Shown here: positions 1 through 9,834 of the stretch, one piece after another | Numbering within the stretch: the stretch's first letter is position 1 | How the letters are laid out: each line of letters opens with the position of its first letter | Origin: an uncultured Spirochaetales bacterium | GTDB lineage: Bacteria > Spirochaetota > Spirochaetia > Sphaerochaetales > Sphaerochaetaceae | Direction of reading: 5' to 3' | DNA length: 64,000 bases | NCBI GenBank assembly: GCA_949293335.1 | Contig: CASFDA010000031.1 | Location: forward strand, 1-64,000 | Program-made: the position numbers and the translations under genes | Notes under the pieces: generated by a model | What the model was told of the DNA's origin: nothing | Databases searched by the model: none | The model's input: only the letters and a program-made list of their open reading frames with translations

Positions 1-136
1 AGTAACAAAGAGCGCTTACATATTAAGATCTTCTTAAAAACCTTGTACTCCAAGGTTCACTTCTTCATGCCCTTTTGTCAACCATCTTGAGTGGAAATCA
101 ATGCCTTCATTTTCTTCTTGACTTACGGGCTCAAAT

Positions 137-163
137 AAAAACCTCCAGAATCTCTTCTGGAGG
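137..163 (-). terminator. Rho-independent terminator after mglC
   Basis: A 9-bp stem (CCTCCAGAA / TTCTGGAGG) with a TCTC loop lies about 20 bases past the mglC stop. On the minus strand it is followed by a run of T. It closes the mglBAC transcript. Bases 1-136 hold nothing else that I can support. Confidence 0.85.
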
Positions 164-185
164 GAAGTATCGAAGAAAGCAAATC

Positions 186-1865
186 TCATTTCTTCTTGAG
201 GTACTTGATACTGTCCAGAGTGACAGCAGCAAGGATGATGAATCCTTTGAACACGAACTGCAGGTTAGTGTCAATTCCAAGGAATGTGAGACAGTAAGTA
301 AGGGATGTGAAGATTATGACACCCAGTACTGCACCACCTATCTTTCCTATACCGCCGTTGAAAGATATACCTCCGACGACACAGGCTGCGATAGCGTCCA
401 TCTCATAGCCTTGTCCAGTTCCTGCGCTCGCATTTGCCCTGAATGCCTCGAGGAATGAACCACAGCCATAGAAAACGCCAGCCATGATGAAGACGCCAAG
501 GGTAACGCCAAACACAGAAATACCTGACACAGCAGCAGCTTCTGCATTTCCACCTACAGCATACATATTCTTTCCGAAAGTTGTCTTGTTCCAGATGATC
601 CAGGCGATGATTGCCGCGATTATAGCGGGGATGATCAACTTCGGGAATGTGATTAACTGTCCGTTGATGACTCCAAGAGTCCAGCGGCCGCCGATAAGGC
701 TTCTGATCGAACTATCGATAGAACCTACAGGAGTACCTGATGTTCCGTAAAAGAGCATTCCGTAGATGATCAGCTGCATTGCCATCGTCGAGATGAACGG
801 ATGCATCTTGAATTTAGCTGTAAAGAAACCTGCGACCGAACTGAACAGTACACAGAGGATTATGGACAGTGTCAGTGCCATTATCACCCGCAATGCCATC
901 GGAAGCGGAGAGAAATCCCACGTGGGCATCCCGAAAAGGGATACGATGTTCATGCCAGGATGCAGGATAAGTCCTGTCGTGACAGAACCGAGAGCAACCA
1001 TTCTTCCGATCGAGAGGTCGGTTCCCGCAAGGAGGATCAAGCCTGCGACACCGAGAGCATAGAACATTCTCGTAGATGCCTGTTCGAGAATCGTGAAGAT
1101 ATTCGGGAGAGAGAGAAGGTTTCCTGATCCGCGAAGCGGAGCTGCGATGATACACACAATGAAGAAGATGATGATCGCAATGTAAAGACCGTTTGCAAGG
1201 AAGAACGCAGAAGGCGTGAAGCTTCTGATGAAATCCTTCCACTTCATCTTCATGTCCTCGCCAAATGCAGCCTTTCCATTCCTCAGTTCCCTGTTCTTCT
1301 GCACGTGATCAACATATGCCTGATGCCTTGCAGCTTTTGCCTTGTCTATCTCATTGAGGTATCTGCTCTTCGAATCAAACAGAGCACTCTTTGTCTCGTA
1401 GCGGCAGATATCAATCTCGCTCTTGAGCATCTGAGGATCACCATTTGCATAGGTTGCCTTGATTTCTTCTTCTCTCTTGGCACCCTCTGCCTTGATCTTC
1501 TCAACTTCTTTCTGATAGAAGCTCTTGGCTCCTTCCATCTTCCTTTTCTGTCTTTCGTTGACTTTCTGTTCGATTTCTCGGGAGACGGAATTCACATATT
1601 TCACAGCCTCTTTCGAAAGGGCATTGACCTCCGCTTTGTTCTTCTCAGCGACGACACTAGCCTCTTCGATTATCTTTTTGAGTTCTTCTATACGCTTCTG
1701 TCTGTCACTATCATCAATCAGCTTGTTTTTCTTCACAGATGTCAGCTCTATCCTGGCATCGTTCAGTTTCGTAACCCCATTCTCTCTCAGCGCTCTGAGT
1801 TTCTGGGAATACTCTTGTACTTTCAGATCCTCTTCCAGTGTCTTTATTTCTCTATCTTCTGCCAT
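186..1865 (-). CDS. mglC: Galactose/methyl-galactoside ABC permease with N-terminal coiled coil
   Basis: This is the membrane permease of the Mgl sugar importer (RbsC/MglC family) and should form the inner-membrane channel that takes sugar from MglB. Residues from about 215 to the end show the usual run of hydrophobic helices and conserved stretches such as AGTDLSIGRMVALGS and VVGGISFNGGIGKIGGAVLG. The first roughly 210 residues are different: highly charged, rich in K, E, A and R, with heptad-like spacing and no membrane segment, so probably a cytoplasmic coiled coil. Ordinary MglC is about 330-400 residues; this protein has 559. An AGGAGAACAGGAA ribosome site precedes the ATG, 11 bases after mglA. 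Family assignment is firm; the role of the extension is unknown. Confidence 0.93.
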   Translation of the reverse strand: MAEDREIKTLEEDLKVQEYSQKLRALRENGVTKLNDARIELTSVKKNKLIDDSDRQKRIEELKKIIEEASVVAEKNKAEVNALSKEAVKYVNSVSREIEQKVNERQKRKMEGAKSFYQKEVEKIKAEGAKREEEIKATYANGDPQMLKSEIDICRYETKSALFDSKSRYLNEIDKAKAARHQAYVDHVQKNRELRNGKAAFGEDMKMKWKDFIRSFTPSAFFLANGLYIAIIIFFIVCIIAAPLRGSGNLLSLPNIFTILEQASTRMFYALGVAGLILLAGTDLSIGRMVALGSVTTGLILHPGMNIVSLFGMPTWDFSPLPMALRVIMALTLSIILCVLFSSVAGFFTAKFKMHPFISTMAMQLIIYGMLFYGTSGTPVGSIDSSIRSLIGGRWTLGVINGQLITFPKLIIPAIIAAIIAWIIWNKTTFGKNMYAVGGNAEAAAVSGISVFGVTLGVFIMAGVFYGCGSFLEAFRANASAGTGQGYEMDAIAACVVGGISFNGGIGKIGGAVLGVIIFTSLTYCLTFLGIDTNLQFVFKGFIILAAVTLDSIKYLKKK

Positions 1866-1876
1866 TTCCTGTTCTC

Positions 1877-3373
1877 CTATAGATACTTCGCCGAGAGCCT
1901 GAGAAGCTCTTCCTGATTTGTCTCTTTCGTATTTACGATTCCAGCAAGACGGTGGTTGCTCATCACAGCTATCCTGTTGGTTATTCCAATGATCTCAGGC
2001 ATTTCAGAAGAGACAACTATGATTGTCTTCCCTTCCTTTGCCATACGGATTATCAACTGATAGATCTCGTATTTCGCACCCACATCGATGCCTCTGGTCG
2101 GTTCATCCATCAAAAAGACTTCAGGAGATCTCTCCATCCATTTTCCAATGATTACCTTCTGCTGGTTTCCGCCAGAGAGTGCTGTAATAAGCTCATCGGG
2201 GGAAACACACTTAGTGTTCATCTGCGCGATTTCCCTGTTTGTAGCTTCATACATCTTCTTGTTGTCGAGGAAATTGAACGTCTTATAGGCCTCAAGGTTC
2301 GTTATTGTCGTATTGAACTTGATCGTGTCCTTTCCAAACATTCCATTCAGTTTCCTTTCCTCTGTCACGAGAGCAAATGAATGATCCATAGCGTCTTTGG
2401 AAGAACGGAAGCGCATTCGTTTCCCGTTCACTTTGATCTCTCCTGATGCGATAGTGCGGATTCCAAAAAGAGATTCAAGCAGTTCGCTTCTTCCAGCGCC
2501 AACAAGGCCATAAAGGCCGAATATCTCTCCCCTGCGCACAGAGAAAGAGATGTCATGGAGAACTGGGGCATACTTGGTGTTCAGCCCTTTCACAACCAGA
2601 TAATCATCTCCTGGGGTATTGTCCACATCAGGATATCTCTTATCCAGCGATCGGCCGACCATTGCAGCAATCAGTTCGTTCATATTTGTATCATGGATGG
2701 ACTTCTTGAATATCATCTTGCCATCCCGGAGGACAGCGACATCATCACAGATCTCGAATATCTCATCCATCTTGTGTGATATGTAAACAAAGGAAACACC
2801 CTGTTTCCTCAAGTCATCTACTATTGAAAAAAGCTTCTTGACCTCTCTTTCTGTCAGAGAGCTCGTAGGTTCGTCGAGAACAATGAGCCTCGCATTGTAG
2901 CTGACGGCCTTTGCAATCTCGACCATCTGTCTCTGGGAAACAGACATTGTCCGCATCACAGTCTGCGGATTGACATTCATCTTCAGGCTTGCAAACAGAT
3001 TATTGCTTTCACGAAGCATTCGCGCCTCATCAACAACTCCACCTTTCGTGGGATACCGTCCAAGGAAAAGATTATCCATGACAGTTCGATCAAGACACTG
3101 CTGCAATTCCTGATGAACCATTGCCACCCCGTTTTCCAACGCCTCTTTAGGGTTACGGAAATCTACTGGGTGCCCGAACAGGGAAATCTGCCCTTCATCC
3201 TTTGCATAGATACCGAAGAGGCATTTCATCATCGTTGATTTGCCAGCTCCATTTTCCCCCATGAGCCCGCATACAGTCCCCTCCTCTACGGTGAGGTCTA
3301 TACCATCAAGTACTCTGTTCTTGGCAAAGGATTTAGAGAGGTTCTTTATCTCGAGTACAGTTTTTCTACTCAT
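1877..3373 (-). CDS. mglA: Galactose/methyl-galactoside ABC transporter ATP-binding protein
   Basis: This is the double-domain ATPase that powers the Mgl importer. The first domain has Walker A GENGAGKST near residue 40, signature VSQRQMVEIAKA and Walker B LIVLDEPTSSL. The second has a degenerate P-loop GLVGAGRSE, signature LSGGNQQKV and LMDEPTRGIDVG, as expected for sugar importers of the Mgl/Rbs/Xyl class. An ATG two codons upstream (3379) is possible, but GAGG sits 6 bases before the ATG at 3373, so I chose that start. It lies between mglB and mglC, and a strong stem-loop separates it from mglB. Confidence 0.95.
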   Translation of the reverse strand: MSRKTVLEIKNLSKSFAKNRVLDGIDLTVEEGTVCGLMGENGAGKSTMMKCLFGIYAKDEGQISLFGHPVDFRNPKEALENGVAMVHQELQQCLDRTVMDNLFLGRYPTKGGVVDEARMLRESNNLFASLKMNVNPQTVMRTMSVSQRQMVEIAKAVSYNARLIVLDEPTSSLTEREVKKLFSIVDDLRKQGVSFVYISHKMDEIFEICDDVAVLRDGKMIFKKSIHDTNMNELIAAMVGRSLDKRYPDVDNTPGDDYLVVKGLNTKYAPVLHDISFSVRRGEIFGLYGLVGAGRSELLESLFGIRTIASGEIKVNGKRMRFRSSKDAMDHSFALVTEERKLNGMFGKDTIKFNTTITNLEAYKTFNFLDNKKMYEATNREIAQMNTKCVSPDELITALSGGNQQKVIIGKWMERSPEVFLMDEPTRGIDVGAKYEIYQLIIRMAKEGKTIIVVSSEMPEIIGITNRIAVMSNHRLAGIVNTKETNQEELLRLSAKYL

Positions 3374-3419
3374 TCTCATCCTCTTTTACACTGACTTGAA
3401 ACAGTCAGAAAATCCGAAA

Positions 3420-3443
3420 ATGGCGGATCAAATGATCCGCCAT
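3420..3443 (-). terminator. mglB-mglA intercistronic stem-loop
   Basis: A perfect 11-bp inverted repeat (ATGGCGGATCA / TGATCCGCCAT) with a two-base loop starts 22 bases after the mglB stop. On the minus strand it is followed by TTTTC. Such hairpins between a binding-protein gene and its ATPase gene usually stabilise the upstream mRNA or terminate part of the transcripts, which gives excess binding protein. That role is inferred here. Confidence 0.75.
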
Positions 3444-3465
3444 GAAGAAGTTCTCTCGAACTTGC

Positions 3466-4689
<1,224 letters not shown>

Positions 4690-4722
4690 CTAACATGAAC
4701 TAAGTACTTATAGCCTACCCTC

Positions 4723-4738
4723 ACGGGATTTGCCCCGT
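4723..4738. promoter_or_regulatory. Inverted repeat upstream of mglB
   Basis: ACGGG and CCCGT flank a 6-base centre in the mglB leader, about 45 bases before the start codon. It could be an operator or a small leader hairpin. I could not place convincing -35 and -10 boxes around it. Confidence 0.3.
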
Positions 4739-4826
4739 CAAATTATTTCTTCCCTTTGTTTACTGAATTTTACTTACAACTGTTTCTAAATGTACTGTAA
4801 GCGAATATGTAAAAGCGCAGGACTGC

Positions 4827-5084
4827 CTATATGGAAAAAATATCCCCCGAGGAAACAGAGTATGGAACATCTGTCTTACGGAAGAATTTGATATCACCGA
4901 CATAAGACACAGACATGCGGGCAAGCCAGTTGAAGTCACTCTCATCGTCCACTCCCATTCCCGATCCGCGATGTACGACGAACCAGAGCATTGCAAGTCA
5001 AAAAATCAGGGCAAGAATAGCAGCAAGGACAGGAATGAGTATCATCATGAGGTTGGAAAGTGCAAGTTGCCGTCTTATGTTCAT
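4827..5084 (-). pseudogene. Sensor histidine kinase N-terminus, decayed remnant
   Basis: A ribosome site GGAGAAAGAGAG directly precedes an ATG at 5084. The frame reads MNIRRQLALSNLMMILIPVL and continues through a hydrophobic helix to an in-frame TGA at 4998-5000. After the stop the frame stays open for 56 more codons to a TAG at 4827, giving a plausible start of an extracytoplasmic domain. This looks like the first transmembrane segment of a two-component sensor kinase of the kind often paired with AraC-type response regulators. The rest of the kinase is absent. It lies just downstream of, and on the same strand as, the AraC gene. The identification rests on general sequence character, not on a motif. 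Confidence 0.5.
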
Positions 5085-5129
5085 CTCTCTTTCTCCATTT
5101 TCATTCTCGCATAAGATTCTAAACAGAAT

Positions 5130-6026
5130 TTAAAGTGTTCCAGTCTTTCTCTTAGAGAGACTCTTCTCAGCTATCTGACCAGACTTTTGTTTTCTTGCCT
5201 TTACAGGCGTGATGCCAAAATTCGATTTGAAAAGATGATAGAAATGGCTCAGGTTCGAAAAACCACACTCCTGACAGACATCTATTATGCTCATGTTGCT
5301 CTGATGGAGAAGAAACATTGAGTATTTCAGCCTCTCTCGATTGATGAAATCTGTCGGCTTTTCACTACAATATTCCCTGAAACAGCGGCAAAGATGATTT
5401 GGAGAACAAGGTGCGAGTTCACACATCCTACTGTACTCCTGTTTGAAATTCTCCTGACGTTTCATCAGGGAAATCAAAGTACAGAGCCACTCAGGCACAT
5501 CTGTATCCATTGCAGTTCCCTCAACAAGAAAGCAGTGCTGCAATGTCTGTGCTATGAGAGTGCGGGCCAGCCCCCTAGCCTCCTCTTTCTTTCCAGAACC
5601 GATACATGTACCAATCTCTTTTATACAGGATGTGATGTATTCGATCTCCAGATACCCTAGATAACGTCTTGGCGGATGCGATGACTCACAAAGGTTCCTG
5701 ATTTTTTCTTCCTGCCCGAGAAAGAGGCAGATATCACTGCAGATTTCATTGCTGAAAGCAAGATTGTACAGAAGGAAGTCGCTGGAGTTATAAAAATTGT
5801 AGCAGTGAACATCATGAGGTCTGATCAGGAAGAGATCTCCCCTTTCCACAAGTTCAACAGATTTGTCCACCATATGCAGTGCCTTTCCATCAACCACGAC
5901 AAAAAGTTCAAAGAAGTCATGGGTATGCAGACCCGGGAGAGTTGAGATCCGACTGATATTGCACGCGATGCCACACTCTGGATCCAGGAAAAAGTTCTCT
6001 CTGCCAAAGACTGGTATGTGTTCCAT
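5130..6026 (-). CDS. AraC-family transcriptional regulator
   Basis: This is a DNA-binding regulator with an N-terminal cupin-like sensing domain (HTHDFFELFVVVDG, then ERGDLFLIRPHDVHCY) and a C-terminal double helix-turn-helix of about 100 residues. The C-terminal domain carries the AraC signature IIDVCQECGFSNLSHFYHLFKSNFGITP. An upstream in-frame ATG at 6083 gives a hydrophobic extension without a ribosome site; the ATG at 6026 has GGTGAGG six bases upstream and begins MEHIPVFGREN, so I chose it. The cupin domain suggests a small sugar-like effector, and the gene is upstream of mglBAC, which makes control of mgl a reasonable but unproven guess. Confidence 0.9.
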   Translation of the reverse strand: MEHIPVFGRENFFLDPECGIACNISRISTLPGLHTHDFFELFVVVDGKALHMVDKSVELVERGDLFLIRPHDVHCYNFYNSSDFLLYNLAFSNEICSDICLFLGQEEKIRNLCESSHPPRRYLGYLEIEYITSCIKEIGTCIGSGKKEEARGLARTLIAQTLQHCFLVEGTAMDTDVPEWLCTLISLMKRQENFKQEYSRMCELAPCSPNHLCRCFREYCSEKPTDFINRERLKYSMFLLHQSNMSIIDVCQECGFSNLSHFYHLFKSNFGITPVKARKQKSGQIAEKSLSKRKTGTL

Positions 6027-6133
6027 GTTCATCCTCACCAAAACATCAATAAAGTACAAAAAAAAAAAGGCAATACAACGCAAGAATATCGAATGTCAGA
6101 GTGATAGATTTCAAAACCGTATTGGAGAATTAC

Positions 6134-7316
6134 ATGAATAAGCCAGTTATATTCTCTCTGCCGGTAATCATTCTTTTCCTGCTGAGTTTTCTTCTCGGAA
6201 CCAGTGAATTTGTAGTCGTCGGTATCCTGCCGGAAATTGCAGACGGTCTGGAAGTAAGTCTGTCGATAGCAGGAACCTCTGTATCTGCCTTTGCATTCGC
6301 ATATGCAATCGGCACACCATTTTTCTCTGCCTATGCAGGTCAGCATGAAAGGCGGTGATTCATGTTCATCTGCACAATCTTATTCATAATTTTCAATGCT
6401 TTCGGCAAACTACATGTCATTCATCAGTTGCAGGATTGTTCTGGCCATACTCAGCGGAACAACTATACTTTCACTTTCAATGACAAGTGCAAATGATATT
6501 GCAAACGACAGCAACAGGGGCAAGATTGTGTCAATGGTATTCACCGGCTTTTCGGCCGCTTCTGTATTCGGTGTTCCTCTGGCATCTTCCCTGAGTCATC
6601 TGTTCGGGTGGAGAGCAGTATTCATCATCATTGCTGTGGCAACTGTCCTGATACTCCCTTTCATGTACCGTGTGATTCCCGAAGGTAAGAAGGAAAGGAA
6701 AACAACTGTGCTCGGCCAGCTCAGGCTATTCAGGAACCGACAGATCCTGCTTGGAATCCTCATCGTTATCTTCACAGCAGGAGCAAGCTACACATTCTAT
6801 ACATATCTCAATCCAATCCTCCAGCAGAGAATCGGCATGAGAGAATCATTCCTCAGCATGGCCCTCATGTTCTATGGATTTGCAGCATTACTGAGCAATG
6901 TTCTCTCTGGACGGATAGCAGAAAAATGGAAGCTTTCCCAGATTCATCCGGTGTTCCTGATTCAGGCGATTTTCCTTGCCGCATTGGTCTTCTGCGGAAG
7001 GAGTGCTGTATTTGGCGGTCTTGACATCATCGTCCTTGGAATCCTGATGTACGTCATCAATTCTCCAAGTCAGCTTTTCTTCCTTTCCGTCACATCTGAA
7101 GAACTACCAGACTGCATCAGTCTGGCTTCATGCCTCAGCCCTGTCTGCTTCAATCTTGGTATCGCTATGGGATCCCTAACCGGAGGTATCGTAATGGATT
7201 TCCTCGGTCTTGACTTTCTAGGTCCTGCAGGAGCGATCATAGCAATCTTTGCAGTGATGACATGTCTCGCTCTAAAAAAGGACAGGTTAAACGCATTGGA
7301 AGAAGAAAGAAAATGA
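6134..7316 (+). pseudogene. MFS transporter (AraJ-like), disrupted
   Basis: Two open segments together cover a 12-helix major facilitator of the arabinose-efflux (AraJ) type. The first runs 6134-6358, beginning MNKPVIFSLPVIILFLLSFL and ending at GQHERR with a TGA. The frame stays readable past that stop (FMFICTILFIIFNAF), then shifts near 6400 into the second segment, which runs to 7316 and carries the remaining helices. So there are two lesions: an in-frame TGA, easily explained by CGA to TGA, and a frameshift just before SANYMSF. The start has GGAG seven bases upstream. Unless both are sequencing errors, the pump is inactive. Confidence 0.8.
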
Positions 7317-7362
7317 TCATATCGACGGTGAAGTCCCAAATACCTCTTTCCTAGAATTTCGC

Positions 7363-7494
7363 AAATCTCCTTATTCTCATATTTCGCCGGATGCCTGATC
7401 TCCGGCCAATACTTCATATCAAGAAAGCTGCCCCATGGTTCCGGGTGATTTGTAAATCTCTTCATGAAAGAGACATAGCAGTACTGGCAAGCTG
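7363..7494 (-). pseudogene. Fragment duplicated from the radical SAM gene at 8699-9586
   Basis: About 130 bases match 9349-9481 with roughly eight mismatches by eye. The minus-strand translation includes YCYVSFMKRFTNHPEPWG, matching YCYASFMKRFTNHPEPWG in the intact gene. The start and end of the gene are absent. The fragment sits right after the broken MFS gene and directly abuts the omega-RNA-like end of the TnpB remnant, so a transposition or recombination event probably left it here. Confidence 0.85.
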
Positions 7495-7502
7495 CAGTCA
7501 AT

Positions 7503-7625
7503 CAACCAGGAGAGCCTTCGGGTCACCCCGTAAGTGGATGGAGTGCCACAGGTAAACCGGCAACGGAGCCTGTGGATGAAGCGTTCACGGCCAAGCCTTC
7601 AGGCTTTCTGATGGTCGTTGACTTC
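7503..7625 (-). ncRNA. Omega-RNA-like structured right end of the TnpB element
   Basis: Downstream of the tnpB remnant, on the same strand, several nested stems can be drawn. They are AAGCC/GGCTT with a TTCA loop (7593-7606), CCACAGG/CCTGTGG (7546-7575) enclosing a CCG/CGG stem with a GCAA tetraloop (7557-7566), and CGGG/CCCG (7519-7530). TnpB guide (omega) RNAs are made from exactly this place, with the guide lying just past the element end. Here that guide would start around 7500 inside the radical-SAM fragment. Whether it is transcribed now is unknown. Confidence 0.5.
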
Positions 7626-7769
7626 TAGCACTATAGTTTAGCTGAAAGCATTTGGTGAATTTGATAATAATTGCTAAACTTTTTAGCAGATATCATGATT
7701 TTTGATTAAAAATCTATCAGTTATAATCTCATCTGGAGAGGCAATGGCAAAACAATGTGACAGTACCAT

Positions 7770-8096
7770 CTAGGCAAGTCTAGAGGCTTCCATGGAGTAT
7801 CCATGTTCTTTTTCCTCGTTCACTGATGCCATGCTTCTTAGGTGCATTGCCGCACGGTCGTCCACAGAGAGCATCTCCGGAGGCTTGACTTCGCCGGCGT
7901 ACCCGGCTAGGGCCTTCAGGCCAAAGGATTCCAGATTCAGGACCGCATTGCGGTCCCGATCATGTTTGGTATGGCACACGGGACACTCCCACTGTCTGTC
8001 ACCAAGCGTGAGCCCTCCATTGCGCCAGCCACAGTCATGACATGTCCTTGATGAAGCAAAGAACCTGTCCGCTATTATGAGCGTCTTTCCAGAAAT
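7770..8096 (-). pseudogene. tnpB: RNA-guided nuclease TnpB, C-terminal remnant
   Basis: The last 109 codons of a TnpB protein remain. They show KTLIIADRFFASSRTC, the zinc-finger cysteines CHDCGW and CPVCHTKH, and the final RuvC motif HDRDRNAVLNLESFGLKALAG. An in-frame TAG at 8097-8099 and loss of homology upstream mark the break: the first two RuvC motifs and the DNA-binding domains are gone. The protein would be catalytically dead. It belongs to the IS200/IS605 remnant described here. Confidence 0.85.
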
Positions 8097-8196
8097 CTAC
8101 GTATCCATACTGCTTTCCATTAAGCTATCCTGTATTCAAGAACCTACTTGAAAATAGAATCAGATGAGAGCATGTCTCAACACAAAATGAAAAGGA

Positions 8197-8649
8197 ATGA
8201 CAACATTGAATATACAAAAGATCGATCAAAACAAAAAACAGCTTCTTCCGCTGCTGCTATTGGCAGACGAGCAAGAAGATATGATTGACAGATATCTGGA
8301 CAAGGGTGTCCTATACGTTCTTGACGATGACGGAATCAAAAGTGAATGTGTAGTGACGGATGAGGGTGGAGGCATCATCGAAATCAAGAACATCGCGACA
8401 TGGCCCGAGTATCAGGGAAAGGGATATGGAAAAACTCTAATTGATTATATTGTCATGAAATACAAAGATAAATACTCTATTCTGCAAGTTGGTACAGGGG
8501 ATAGCTCGCTGACAATTCCATTTTATGAGAGATGCGGATTCACACGTTCTCATAGTATCAAGAATTTCTTTATAGACAATTACAATCACCCTATATTTGA
8601 AAATGGTGTACAACTGGTGGATATGATCGTCTTGCAGAGGAAACTATAA
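8197..8649 (+). CDS. GNAT-family N-acetyltransferase
   Basis: This is a 150-residue acetyltransferase that would use acetyl-CoA on an unidentified amine substrate. The acetyl-CoA-binding motif A is clear: IKNIATWPEYQGKGYGKTLIDYI, with Q/GxGxG/A as QGKGYG. It is followed by the typical motif B stretch TIPFYERCGF. The ATG at 8197 sits directly on the GGA of the likely ribosome site; a TTG at 8206 (reading MNIQKIDQN) has better spacing and may be the true start. It stands alone between the TnpB remnant and a radical SAM gene, so context does not indicate its substrate. Confidence 0.85.
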   Translation: MTTLNIQKIDQNKKQLLPLLLLADEQEDMIDRYLDKGVLYVLDDDGIKSECVVTDEGGGIIEIKNIATWPEYQGKGYGKTLIDYIVMKYKDKYSILQVGTGDSSLTIPFYERCGFTRSHSIKNFFIDNYNHPIFENGVQLVDMIVLQRKL

Positions 8650-8698
8650 CGGAATATTGCACGCACCAGAAGTAACTTAATTTCTTCTTTGCGCACGT

Positions 8699-9586
8699 TT
8701 ATGACTTTCTCGCAGATTTCTTGATTCTCTCGTGATAGAAATAGTTCACCACAACAGGAGGAGAGTCAAATGGCCGCTTTATGCAGTCATCATTGGTTAC
8801 ATAGTCCAGCCCGATTTTGCAGGCATAGCTTTTTAATTCGGCATCAAGCTTTTCCCAATAAGTGCAATCACCAAATTTATAAATTTCCTCAAACAACGGA
8901 AGAAGCCCCGGACGCGTATCTCTGATGTAGTCCACGATAACTACTTTGAAACTGCCACGTAAATTGAGATTTTCCAGCCATATAAGATTGCACTGGTTCT
9001 TTACCCTGTCGATGATGGCCTTTACATCCGTAATGCCAGGAAATATCGGAGAGACAAAACATGTGGTACGGATACCTGCATCATGAAAAATTTTCATTGC
9101 ATTGAGGCGACGTCCGATACTGACGGCATTGTCCGTATCATTTTTAAAACTTTCATCCAGCGTATTGACTGACCAGGAAACGCGAGCATCAGGAAAAGTC
9201 CTGATCAAGTCAAGATCTCTCAATACAAGGTCGCTCTTTGTAGTGATGCTGAGTTTGACATTACAGCCCTTGAACTGTTCCAGTAAAGTTCTGGTACGTC
9301 CGAACACTTTCTCCTCTGGCAAATAAGGATCTGTGACAGAACCGATGAAAATCTCCTTATTCTCATATTTCTCCGGATGCTTGATCTCCGGCCAATACTT
9401 CACATCAAGAAAGCTGCCCCATGGTTCCGGGTGATTTGTAAATCTCTTCATGAAAGAGGCATAACAATACCGGCAGGCATGAGTGCAACCAACATAAGGA
9501 TTCACTGAATAGTCACTCACAGGCAGATTTGATTTGGTGAGAACGCTTTTGACCTGCTTTTCCCTGATAATAGGTCCCATTGGCAT
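8699..9586 (-). CDS. SplB-like radical SAM protein
   Basis: This radical S-adenosylmethionine enzyme has the cluster motif CTHACRYC (C-x3-C-x2-C) in the first 45 residues. It is followed by YASFMKRF and a TIM-barrel-like region with ITTKSDLVLRDLDLI and SVNTLDESF, as in the Rv2578c/SplB-like group. Members related to spore photoproduct lyase repair DNA, but this subgroup is widespread in bacteria with no assigned reaction, so I do not call it a lyase. It has 295 residues, close to family length. A partial copy lies at 7363-7494. The gene is monocistronic inside the accessory island. Confidence 0.85.
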   Translation of the reverse strand: MPMGPIIREKQVKSVLTKSNLPVSDYSVNPYVGCTHACRYCYASFMKRFTNHPEPWGSFLDVKYWPEIKHPEKYENKEIFIGSVTDPYLPEEKVFGRTRTLLEQFKGCNVKLSITTKSDLVLRDLDLIRTFPDARVSWSVNTLDESFKNDTDNAVSIGRRLNAMKIFHDAGIRTTCFVSPIFPGITDVKAIIDRVKNQCNLIWLENLNLRGSFKVVIVDYIRDTRPGLLPLFEEIYKFGDCTYWEKLDAELKSYACKIGLDYVTNDDCIKRPFDSPPVVVNYFYHERIKKSARKS

Positions 9587-9834
9587 ATCATCCTATTTCC
9601 AACTTAAGAAATAAAGCTATTTATCAAAATCGGCAGCATTACACTCCAATGCAGTTCATTTGGATCAGCTGAACTCTTCTCTGAAAGGTGTCCTGAATCA
9701 AATACCAAGGCTGAAAGTCTTTGAAAACAGAAACTAGGATTCTAGAATCTCCGGGCCACATGAAAATTATAAGTTTCTTCTGCCAGTTTCTGTCACAGTT
9801 AAACAGTATCCTTTATTTATCAGAGGAGAAAAGA

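Larger units (their letters stand above)
7500..8096 (-). mobile_element. IS200/IS605-type (TnpB-only) element remnant
   Basis: The unit contains a TnpB C-terminal remnant (7770-8096) followed by an AT-rich stretch with an 8-bp inverted repeat (7635-7642 / 7673-7680). It ends with GC-rich stem-loops typical of the right end of IS605-group elements (7519-7606). The left end and most of tnpB are missing, and no TnpA transposase is present. The right boundary is near 7500, where the radical-SAM fragment begins. The element cannot move on its own. Confidence 0.7.

Noticed and set aside
814-1242. Long overlapping open frames inside mglC on both strands
   Set aside because: They lie entirely within the well-supported permease gene and have no ribosome site or family motif.
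6340-6360. TGA read as an amino acid in the MFS gene
   Set aside because: A frameshift follows shortly after, and every other gene in the window uses TGA only as a stop.
9587-9834. Upstream extension of the NUDIX gene as a further domain
   Set aside because: The extension lacks a ribosome site and domain character, while AGAGGAG precedes the internal ATG at 9835.
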